From assembly GCA_017379955.1 (NCBI GenBank), contig JAFNVE010000136.1, forward strand, positions 1 through 13,508: a stretch of DNA of 13,508 nucleotides, written 5' to 3'. The position numbers and the translations under genes are program-made. Numbering within the stretch: position 1 is the stretch's first letter; every line of letters starts with the position of its first letter. Positions 1 through 5,843 of the stretch are shown here, piece after piece. The notes below the pieces were generated by a model. The model was not told the origin of the DNA. It was given only the letters and a program-made list of their open reading frames with translations, and searched no databases. The DNA is from Tidjanibacter sp. (GTDB lineage: Bacteria; Bacteroidota; Bacteroidia; Bacteroidales; Rikenellaceae).

Positions 1-815
1 GCCAGCATACCTACTCCATCTTCATAAGTGCTAGAGATATATTCAAAATAGTTAGGATGGATAGTATTACCATCGGTAGTGGTGTAGAGTATAACATAAT
101 CCATATTGCGCTCTTGCGTAATAGTGTACTCAACACTGAGGGAACTATCGTCTTTTTTCACAACCTTTACAACAGCACTTTTCTGAACTCCGGTATTGTT
201 CTTGGCAATGTTTAGAACTACACTCTCGCTCACCAAAGCCCTTGCTTCGTCAGACGCAAGCGAAATCCAACTCTGTGCCTCCTCGGGGATAATCACCTCG
301 CACTCAACGGTTGTCTGATAGGCAAGTTCAACGGTGCCACCATCAATGGAAACATTAAAGGTGTCGTTCTCGTCAGCAATAATAGTTTCTTTAAAGCTTT
401 GCGATACTACTATAAGTTTCTTCGCATTTCCGCAGCTAAAAGTTATTGTACCCTCACGGTCTTCATAAGACAGTTCAGCAGTGAGGGTTATGGTCGTGCC
501 ATCCTCGCTTGCCTCGCCACTTGTAGCAGAGGTAGTTATCCAATCACAATTATTGGTCAGTGTCCACTTGTAGTTGCTGTACACCTTTATATCAATACTT
601 TCGCCATCGGGGCTGAAATTTACAATCTCCTTGTTTAACGTAATGTAGGCATCGTCAGGAGTGTCAGGGGTATCGTTTCCACCTTGATTACCGCCACCAG
701 GCTGTTCGGTTTGATTGCCATTGTTGTCAGGATCGCCACTATCGATTCCGCTGTCAGGCTCGCAGGCAGTGAACAGCATGCCGACCACTGCCAATAAACA
801 AAAAAGTTTTTTCAT
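1..815 (-). CDS. BACON-domain surface lipoprotein (3' end outside window)
   Basis: The reading frame starts at ATG 815 and stays open to the left edge, so only the first 271 codons are visible. The N-terminus MKKLFCLLAVVGMLFTAC is a lipoprotein signal peptide with lipobox LFTAC, predicting lipidation of Cys18. A Pro/Gly/Asn/Asp-rich linker follows (about residues 19-50). Two BACON-like all-beta domains come next (about 51-145 and 148-240), each with the typical W-I core pattern (CDWITTSA, QSWISLAS) and a closing strand ending in VVSQ or TITQ. BACON domains are common in surface lipoproteins of Bacteroidetes, where they bind glycans or mucin or act as spacers. The last visible stretch, ILYTTTDGNTIHP followed by STYEDGVGML, resembles the lead-in to BspA-like leucine-rich repeats in Bacteroidales proteins, so the missing part may be LRR; this is inference. 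The substrate is unknown. Confidence 0.85.
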   Translation of the reverse strand, partial: MKKLFCLLAVVGMLFTACEPDSGIDSGDPDNNGNQTEQPGGGNQGGNDTPDTPDDAYITLNKEIVNFSPDGESIDIKVYSNYKWTLTNNCDWITTSATSGEASEDGTTITLTAELSYEDREGTITFSCGNAKKLIVVSQSFKETIIADENDTFNVSIDGGTVELAYQTTVECEVIIPEEAQSWISLASDEARALVSESVVLNIAKNNTGVQKSAVVKVVKKDDSSLSVEYTITQERNMDYVILYTTTDGNTIHPNYFEYISSTYEDGVGML

Positions 816-1171
816 AATAGTATCATTTAGAAAGTCATTAATTTCCTACTAAATTTACCATACGCTCCGATACGGTGAGGTGGTTAAACAAAAAGAAAGT
901 GTGGAGCTGATTACGCATATCTAACACAAAGCTCTGAAAAACCCCGACTAAAATAAACGATACAATGCCACACACTTGAATAGTATGGGGTATCTGCACG
1001 AATTGGTGCATAGCCACATAGCCACACAAGAAATGAGTGCTATTCGTTATCCCTTAGTCATTGAAAACTGTCAGATTTTCCGTTAGGAAGTGCGAAAACA
1101 CTTTCACTAATTAATATGTCCGCCGAGGGCGTTTACAGCCCACGAACTACAAAATTAGGAAACATTTCTGA
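816..1171 (-). other. Long structured leader of the BACON lipoprotein gene
   Basis: No convincing gene lies here. Read on the minus strand it would be the 5' leader of the lipoprotein if transcription starts at the TAATTTTG box (1150-1157). It holds several dyads: GGGC/GCCC (1127-1130, 1138-1141), AAGTG/CACTT (1088-1092, 1099-1103), TGCAC/GTGCA (995-999, 1006-1010), and a long-range pair AAGTGTG/CACACTT (897-903 with 971-977) closing a loop of about 67 nt. A tandem TGTGGCTA lies near 1011-1028. A 63-codon minus-strand frame (838-1029) also fits and contains one hydrophobic stretch, so a small protein ending just before the lipoprotein start cannot be excluded, but nothing identifies it. Confidence 0.4.
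1150..1157 (-). promoter_or_regulatory. Possible -7 box for the BACON lipoprotein leader
   Basis: On the minus strand this reads TAATTTTG, a full match to the Bacteroidetes TAnnTTTG box, just downstream of the ompH terminator. No clear TTG lies at the right spacing. Use of this site would give a leader of about 325 nt. A weaker candidate nearer the gene, TAAATTTA (851-858), lacks the final G. Confidence 0.35.
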
Positions 1172-1213
1172 AAATAAAAAAAAAAGGCTGTCCATCTTTG
1201 ACGATGAACAGCC
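1172..1213 (-). terminator. Rho-independent terminator of ompH
   Basis: On the minus strand an 11-bp stem with one mismatch (arms 1203-1213 and 1186-1196, core GGCTGT/ACAGCC) is followed by a T-rich run from the A-tract at 1172-1185. It lies 70 bp past the ompH stop codon. Confidence 0.9.
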
Positions 1214-1281
1214 CCTATTTCTTAGAAGATGTCTAACAAGTGGGATTAACGCAAAAATCACCTTGTTAGGCAACTTCGGGA

Positions 1282-1869
1282 TTAGTTCGCGCTCTTCTCA
1301 GCAGCGTACTTCTCGTTGATACCTTTGAGGATAACAGCGGTGATATCCAACTCTGCATTTGCATCGAGGATAGGACCGGTAATCGAGGTGGTGAGAATCA
1401 TATCATAACCTGCGGTCTTGTTGTACTCCTTGATGTAGTCGCTGATACCGAAGAAAATCTGATTCTGCATCACAGCCTCCTCCTCCGAGAGCTGCTGAAC
1501 TGCTGCATCGCGCTGAGCGATAAAGTCGTTCTGCTGCTTGGTGAGCTTCTCCTCCAACTCAGCAGCCTGCGAGCGAGTTACAAGACCCTTGGTAATCTTC
1601 TCCTCATAGTCAGCCAAACCACGCTCCAACGAACGGCCCTTCGATGCGAGGTCGTTATCAAGTTTAGTAGCCTTAGCCTCAAATGCGGTCTGCAAGTCGA
1701 TAGCCAAGTCGTAACCCGAAACAAGCGAGTCAATGTTTACATAGGCAATACGTCCGGTCAGTGTCGAAGCCACAGCGGGCTCTGCCGACTCCGATGCAGG
1801 CTGATTAGCCTGGTTGCAAGCGGTCAGCGCAAAGAGCATCGCAACGACCGAAAAGATAACTTTTTTCAT
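1282..1869 (-). CDS. OmpH/Skp-family periplasmic chaperone-like lipoprotein
   Basis: This is a 195-residue protein of the OmpH/Skp family, whose members bind unfolded outer-membrane proteins in the periplasm. I place the start at ATG 1869, not at the upstream in-frame ATG 1932, because MKKVIFSVVAMLFALTAC is a complete lipoprotein signal with lipobox LTAC (Cys18), and because the promoter start near 1955 leaves a normal leader. After an Ala/Ser/Pro-rich linker (19-37) comes the family entry strand GRIAYVNIDSLVSGYD (39-54), then a long charged helical region (about 60-145; many Lys, Glu, Gln, Ala) matching the Skp tentacle coiled coil, then the closing strand GYDMILTTS (154-162). A lipobox is unusual compared with the soluble E. 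coli protein, so this copy is probably membrane-tethered. It stands alone, without the bamA partner common elsewhere. Confidence 0.88.
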   Translation of the reverse strand: MKKVIFSVVAMLFALTACNQANQPASESAEPAVASTLTGRIAYVNIDSLVSGYDLAIDLQTAFEAKATKLDNDLASKGRSLERGLADYEEKITKGLVTRSQAAELEEKLTKQQNDFIAQRDAAVQQLSEEEAVMQNQIFFGISDYIKEYNKTAGYDMILTTSITGPILDANAELDITAVILKGINEKYAAEKSAN

Positions 1870-1960
1870 CTGTGTTCTATTTGTTTGTGTTAAATTATTA
1901 TTGTTGTCTGTTTCGTAACCCTTCCGTGCCAACTCATTAGCCCCTTCGGGTAAAACTTTG

Positions 1961-1987
1961 CAAAGATATACAATTTTTCTTTACCAA
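1961..1987 (-). promoter_or_regulatory. Promoter of the ompH-like gene
   Basis: On the minus strand the -7 box TATCTTTG occupies 1961-1968 and TTG occupies 1985-1987, with a 16-base gap, slightly short of the usual 19 or so. The transcript would start near 1955, giving a leader of about 85 nt. Confidence 0.7.
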
Positions 1988-2042
1988 CACTCACAAACCA
2001 AAAAAGTTTTCTCGGCCCAAAGAAAATCAGCAAAAAAAATTC

Positions 2043-2050
2043 TACCTTTG
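2043..2050 (+). promoter_or_regulatory. -7 box of the ruvA promoter
   Basis: TACCTTTG matches TAnnTTTG exactly, 27 bp before the ruvA ATG, implying a leader of about 20 nt. No good TTG is seen at -33. It is divergent from the ompH promoter, with only about 75 bp between the two boxes. Confidence 0.6.
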
Positions 2051-2077
2051 TCAAAACTTTAATCTGCACCCTGAGCA

Positions 2078-2677
2078 ATGTACGAATTTATCGAAGGCAT
2101 AATCGAAGAACTCACCCCCGCACAAGTGGTTATTGGCACCGCCTCGGGAGTGGGCTATCTGATGAACATATCACTCCAAACCTACACCGCCATAGAAAAA
2201 GCCTCACGCACAAGGCTTTACACTCACTTTGCGGTTAAGGAGGACTCTCAAACCCTCTTCGGCTTTGCCTCAAAAAGCGAGCGCGAGATATTCCGCCTTC
2301 TGATCAGCGTATCGGGCGTGGGAGGCAACACGGCACGCACCATCCTCTCCACCTACTCGCCCCAGGAGCTGAGCAACATAATCTCCACAGAGAACGCAGC
2401 ACTGCTCAAAAATGTCAAGGGACTCGGACTCAAAACAGCACAGAAAATCATCGTCGAACTCAAAGACAAGATGTTCGGCCTCGGCACCGAGGAGATAGCC
2501 ACCGCCATCCCCGGCAAGACAACCCACTCGGCAATATTCGGCGAGGCCGTTGCAGCACTCACAATGCTCGGTTTCCCCAAGGCAGTGAGCGAAAAAGCCG
2601 TCACCGCAACCCTCAAAGATAACCCATCGGCAACAGTCGAAGAGGCTGTCAAGGGAGCCCTGAAAGGGATGAAATAA
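2078..2677 (+). CDS. ruvA: Holliday junction DNA helicase subunit RuvA
   Basis: This 199-residue protein has the usual RuvA length (about 190-205). RuvA tetramers bind four-way DNA junctions and load the RuvB motor for branch migration during recombinational repair. Domain I is the N-terminal OB fold (1-62), beginning MYEFIEGIIEE and including GVGYLMNIS; E55-D56 in KEDSQTLFGF fit the acidic pin that holds the junction open. Domain II has two helix-hairpin-helix motifs, SVSGVGGNTARTIL (77-90) and VKGLGLKTAQKII (113-125). A flexible linker (about 133-150) leads to domain III (151-199), the small helical bundle that contacts RuvB, with AVAALTMLGF typical of the family. No ruvB or ruvC is adjacent. 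Its codon use differs from the genes to its right: it uses TCA, which the transporter and glutamate dehydrogenase genes avoid. Confidence 0.97.
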   Translation: MYEFIEGIIEELTPAQVVIGTASGVGYLMNISLQTYTAIEKASRTRLYTHFAVKEDSQTLFGFASKSEREIFRLLISVSGVGGNTARTILSTYSPQELSNIISTENAALLKNVKGLGLKTAQKIIVELKDKMFGLGTEEIATAIPGKTTHSAIFGEAVAALTMLGFPKAVSEKAVTATLKDNPSATVEEAVKGALKGMK

Positions 2678-2679
2678 AA

Positions 2680-2710
2680 ATTCAAAGTTCAAAATGCAAA
2701 ATTCAAAATT
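2680..2710 (+). repeat. AATTCAAAA-type linker repeat, copy 1
   Basis: A 31-nt A/T-rich stretch built from ATTCAAA units directly follows the ruvA stop. Close relatives of the same length occur at 8760-8790 (same strand) and 9239-9269 (opposite strand), always next to a hairpin. Confidence 0.75.
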
Positions 2711-2714
2711 GACT

Positions 2715-2753
2715 AAACCTGAGAGTGGTTCGATACCACTCTCAGGTTTTTTT
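2715..2753 (+). terminator. Rho-independent terminator of ruvA (GAGAGT hairpin, loop TCGAT)
   Basis: A 13-bp perfect stem (2717-2729 with 2735-2747) closes the 5-nt loop TCGAT and runs into seven T residues (2747-2753). The hairpin at 9202-9233 has the same loop and nearly the same stem, with a covarying base pair. Confidence 0.92.
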
Positions 2754-2760
2754 ATATGGC

Positions 2761-2904
2761 GGATAGGAGCAATAGGAACAACAGGAATTAGGGGAGTCTA
2801 AGGAGTTTAGTGAGTTTAAGGAGTTTAAGGAGTTTAAGGAGAAATTTCCCTAAATTCCCTAATCTCCCATAATTCCCATAGTTCTCATAATTCTCATCAC
2901 TCCT
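2761..2904 (+). repeat. Array of degenerate 9-bp units with inverted halves, copy A
   Basis: The stretch divides into sixteen 9-bp units without a gap. The left half is of the type tttaaggag (three identical copies at 2815-2841; variants include caataggaa and ttaggggag). The right half is of the reverse-complement type (taaattccc, taatctccc, ataattccc, ataattctc). The switch is at gagaaatttccc (2839-2850), so the array is a large imperfect palindrome. Copy B at 8842-9012 is the same element in opposite orientation with different unit counts. It is not coding: stop codons recur in the unit. Confidence 0.85.
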
Positions 2905-2960
2905 ATCTTTTACTTTTCACCTTTCCTATCGGCCCTACAATTCCTACCAACCGCATCCCT

Positions 2961-3152
2961 ACCCCCACCAACCTTAGTACGGAGGCACACCGAGCACAAT
3001 CCCCAACCACATCCCTCAATAGAAACGCATCTGAGATGCTCAATAGAAACCCATCCGCGATGGTTGTCTTCCAACCCCCACCAACCTTAGTACGGAGGCA
3101 CACCGAGCACAATCCCCAACCACGACCCTCAATAGTAACCCATCTGCGATGG
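2961..3152 (+). repeat. 113-bp-period direct repeat with mini-hairpins
   Basis: Two nearly identical blocks, 2961-3038 and 3074-3152, share ACCTTAGTACGGAGGCACAC and the sequence after it. Each ends in a ctcaatag block carrying a 5-bp hairpin, and a third such block sits between them. The hairpins are GCATC-TGA-GATGC (3027-3039), CCATC-CGC-GATGG (3051-3063) and CCATC-TGC-GATGG (3140-3152). The first has a G:C pair where the others have C:G, so pairing is kept while sequence changes. With the array at 2761-2904 this accounts for most of the 620-bp spacer between ruvA and the transporter; 2905-2960 shows nothing recognisable. Confidence 0.8.
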
Positions 3153-3158
3153 TTAAAT

Positions 3159-3172
3159 AATTGTTAACAATT
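3159..3172. promoter_or_regulatory. 14-bp perfect palindrome upstream of the transporter promoter
   Basis: AATTGTTAACAATT is perfectly palindromic and ends 10 bp before the TTG element of the transporter promoter, a plausible activator or repressor site. The regulator is unknown. A/T-rich palindromes of this size can also occur by chance. Confidence 0.4.
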
Positions 3173-3181
3173 GTTTTGATG

Positions 3182-3213
3182 TTGGGAGGTTTGGGGAAAA
3201 GGGGTTATTTTTG
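3182..3213 (+). promoter_or_regulatory. Promoter of the phosphate transporter gene
   Basis: TTG (3182-3184) and the -7 box TATTTTTG (3206-3213) are 21 bp apart, fitting the Bacteroidetes promoter. The start would be near 3220, giving a leader of about 78 nt. Confidence 0.65.
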
Positions 3214-3297
3214 CGCGGTTTTTTGTTGCCGTAAACTACGCACAAACAGGAAGAAACAAGCGTTATTTAACCCTATAAATCTATTTCGTAGGACCGT

Positions 3298-5520
3298 ATG
3301 AGCGGTATTTATATCTTTATTTTGGTTGTGCTGGTGCTGCTGGCAGTCAGTGGTCTGACTGTTGGTGTCACCAACGACGCCGTCAATTTTCTCAACTCGG
3401 CTATCGGCTCCAAGGCTGCTCCGCGTAAGGTTATCCTCTCGGTGGCGGCTGTTGGTATTATGGTTGGTGCTCTGACGAGTAGCGGTATGATGGAGGTGGC
3501 GCGTAGCGGTGTTTTCCATCCCGAGGTCTTCACCTTCAACGATGTTATGATGTTGTTCCTCGGAGTGATGTTCGCAAATGTCATCCTTCTGGACCTCTTC
3601 AACTCGCTGGGTATGCCCACCTCGACCACTGTGTCGTTGGTCTTTGGCCTGCTGGGTGCTGCTATTGCTGTGGCTACCGTGCGCATCAGTCAGGACCCCA
3701 CACTCACCCTGTCGAGCCTCTCGCAGTTTATCAATTCGGGTAAGGCACTTGCCATTGTGGGTGGTATCCTGGCCTCGGTGGCTATCGCCTTTGTGTCGGG
3801 TACTATCGTGATGTTTATCAGCCGATTGGTCTTCACCTTCGACTATGAGAAGTTGTTCCGTAGGTTTGGCTCGCTGTGGTGTGGCATTGCCTTCACTGTT
3901 ATCATCTACTTCGCACTGTTCAAGGGCTTGAAGAGTTCGGGTGTCATCAGTGCCGATTTCTATGCTATGGTTGAGAACAACCTCGGCCTCTCCATTTTTG
4001 CAACTTGGGCTGTATGCTCTGTGCTGATGTTCCTGTTGCAGAGAGTGGGTGTCAACATCCTTAAAATCACCATCCTCGCAGGTACTTTCTCCCTGGCTTT
4101 GGCCTTTGCAGGTAACGACTTGGTGAACTTTATCGGTGTGCCTATTGCAGGTATCGACTCCTATAATATCATCCGCTCGATGGGTGGCACGGAGGATACT
4201 ATGATGGGTATGCTGAGTGAGCCCGTCAAGGCTAACTATATCTACCTTGTGATTGCAGGTGTGATTATGGTCATCACCCTCTTCACCTCGAAGAAGACCC
4301 AGAAGGTGAGCGAGACCGAGATTAACCTCGCATCGCAGGACGAGGGCCCCGAGCGTTTTGGCTCGACAGCCGTTTCGCGTGCTATTGTGCGTGCGGCGAT
4401 GAATATGAACAATTGGTATATCCGCAACGCCCCCGAGAAGATGCAGGAGGCAATCAATAAACGCTTTATGCCCTCGAAGGTAAGCCGCGAGAACAAGGCC
4501 AATTTCGATATGGTGCGTGCAAGTGTCAATCTCACCACTGCCTCGATTCTGATTATCCTGGCTACCTCGCTGAAACTCCCCTTGTCGACCACCTATGTTA
4601 CATTTATGGTGGCTATGGGTTCGTCGCTTGCCGATAAGGCGTGGGGCCGTGAGAGTGCCGTTTATCGTATCACAGGCGTATTTACCGTTATCTCGGGCTG
4701 GTTTATGACTGCGCTGATTGCCTTCCTCATTGCGCTGGTAGTCACCTATTTGCTCTTGTGGGGTGGCACTATCGCAATTATCCTCATCACTCTGCTCTGC
4801 GGCTTCTTGCTCTTCCGCGACACCATCCGCAAGAAAAGAAACGATGGCCAGAGTGAGCAGAAACAGCAGGAGAACATCTTCTCCAATGAGGATAGGATTG
4901 TGCCTGCGCTGATTGCCGAGATTAGCCACACTATGGAGGAGACCACTAATATCTATAAGCAGACCATCGAGGCGACTCTTGCTGAGGACCGCTCGCAGCT
5001 GCGCTCGCTTGTGCGTCGTGCCAACGACCTCTTCTATGTGGCTCGTGAGCGCAAGTATGAGGTGATGCCCGCTATCCAGAAGTTGGAGAAGAATTATATC
5101 AACACGGGACATTACTATGTGCAGGTGGTCGATTATATGAGCGAGATGACCAAGTCGCTTGTTCACATCACCCGCCCCTGTTTTGAGCATATCGACAACA
5201 ACCACCGCGGTATGAGTGAGGAGCAGGTGGAAGATTTGCTGATGATTAACAAGGAGGTGGCGAAGATTTACGCCAGCATCAACAATATGTTGAAGACCAA
5301 CGAGTTTGGCGACCTCGACGAGGTGCTGACTATGCGCGACAACCTCTTTGAGATGATTGCCGATGCCATCAAGAATCAGTTGCGACGCATCAAGACCAAG
5401 TCGACCAGCACCAAGGCAAGTATGCTCTACCTGAACATCCTTAACGAAACCAAGACTATGGTACTCCAATCGCGTAACCTGATTAAGAGTCAGAAGTATT
5501 TTATCGAGTCGCAGAAATAG
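3298..5520 (+). CDS. Inorganic phosphate transporter, Pho4/PiT family, with C-terminal PhoU-like domain
   Basis: This 740-residue inner-membrane protein is a low-affinity phosphate permease of the PiT (Pho4) family, expected to couple phosphate entry to an ion gradient. The two inverted family repeats are visible: TNDAVN (25-30) with PTSTTVSLVFG (107-117), and GNDLVNF (272-278) with LPLSTTYVTF (427-436). About ten or more hydrophobic segments span residues 2-330 and 410-508. A polar loop (about 331-405) separates them and contains a PEKMQEAINKRFMPSKVSR segment. After the last membrane segment (about 484-506) and a basic stretch RKKRNDG, residues 515-740 form a charged helical region like PhoU/DUF47 proteins, which in other bacteria are separate regulatory partners of PiT. 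The fusion suggests a built-in regulatory domain; I believe this layout is common in Bacteroidetes. The start ATG has only a weak upstream purine stretch (taggacc). Confidence 0.92.
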   Translation: MSGIYIFILVVLVLLAVSGLTVGVTNDAVNFLNSAIGSKAAPRKVILSVAAVGIMVGALTSSGMMEVARSGVFHPEVFTFNDVMMLFLGVMFANVILLDLFNSLGMPTSTTVSLVFGLLGAAIAVATVRISQDPTLTLSSLSQFINSGKALAIVGGILASVAIAFVSGTIVMFISRLVFTFDYEKLFRRFGSLWCGIAFTVIIYFALFKGLKSSGVISADFYAMVENNLGLSIFATWAVCSVLMFLLQRVGVNILKITILAGTFSLALAFAGNDLVNFIGVPIAGIDSYNIIRSMGGTEDTMMGMLSEPVKANYIYLVIAGVIMVITLFTSKKTQKVSETEINLASQDEGPERFGSTAVSRAIVRAAMNMNNWYIRNAPEKMQEAINKRFMPSKVSRENKANFDMVRASVNLTTASILIILATSLKLPLSTTYVTFMVAMGSSLADKAWGRESAVYRITGVFTVISGWFMTALIAFLIALVVTYLLLWGGTIAIILITLLCGFLLFRDTIRKKRNDGQSEQKQQENIFSNEDRIVPALIAEISHTMEETTNIYKQTIEATLAEDRSQLRSLVRRANDLFYVARERKYEVMPAIQKLEKNYINTGHYYVQVVDYMSEMTKSLVHITRPCFEHIDNNHRGMSEEQVEDLLMINKEVAKIYASINNMLKTNEFGDLDEVLTMRDNLFEMIADAIKNQLRRIKTKSTSTKASMLYLNILNETKTMVLQSRNLIKSQKYFIESQK

Positions 5521-5581
5521 TGGCTTAATCGCAGATGTTTGGGGCAGAACACAACTGCCGACCAATAGAACATTTCTTTAC

Positions 5582-5637
5582 AATAGGCTGTATATCAACG
5601 AGTAACAACGAGTTATACAGCCTATTTGTTTTGTTTT
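5582..5637 (+). terminator. Terminator of the phosphate transporter gene
   Basis: A 13-bp perfect stem, AATAGGCTGTATA (5582-5594) with TATACAGCCTATT (5614-5626), is followed by a TTTGTTTTGTTTTG tract. The 19-nt loop contains CAACGAGT twice. Confidence 0.88.
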
Positions 5638-5694
5638 GTGGGAGTATTGGTTGAAATTCATTGGTAAAAAATCGTTTTTTCAATCAAATATATT

Positions 5695-5702
5695 TATATT
5701 TG
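5695..5702 (+). promoter_or_regulatory. -7 box of the glycerol-1-phosphate dehydrogenase promoter
   Basis: TATATTTG matches the TAnnTTTG box. The -33 region is a T-run (5675-5680) without TTG. The transcript would begin near 5709, leaving a leader of about 135 nt. Confidence 0.55.
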
Positions 5703-5708
5703 TGATGG

Positions 5709-5843
5709 AAAATGTTGTTCGCTTTGTAACTAACTACATATCAATCAGCCACTCATCAGCATTGCCGACTGAGTTGAGTGGGCTTTGGAGGAGTCAGGTG
5801 GTCACAAAGCGTACCAACAGATTAGTTACCAAGCACAAAGCAC
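5709..5843 (+). promoter_or_regulatory. Foldable 5' leader with competing stems
   Basis: A central stem-loop, AGCCACTCA (5747-5755) with TGAGTGGGCT (5775-5784), extends inward through TCAG/CTGA (5756-5759, 5769-5772). The upstream segment CGCTTTGTAACTAA (5720-5733) can pair either with ACAAAGCG (5804-5811) or with the end of the leader, TTAGTTAC (5822-5829) plus ACAAAGC (5835-5841). These choices exclude one another, and the second one closes the helix within 3 nt of the ATG. That is the layout of a translational switch, but no known riboswitch class is recognised. Together with the terminator at 5582-5637 this accounts for the 323-bp spacer. Confidence 0.4.

Noticed and set aside
2761..3152. 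CRISPR-like appearance of repeated blocks
   Set aside because: Units are contiguous 9-bp repeats or one 113-bp duplication, not constant repeats separated by unique spacers; there are no cas genes.
3205..5565. 786-codon minus-strand ORF across the transporter
   Set aside because: It is the exact codon complement of a clear PiT gene, has a His/Asp/Gln-rich composition with no domain, and is explained by avoidance of TTA, CTA and TCA codons.
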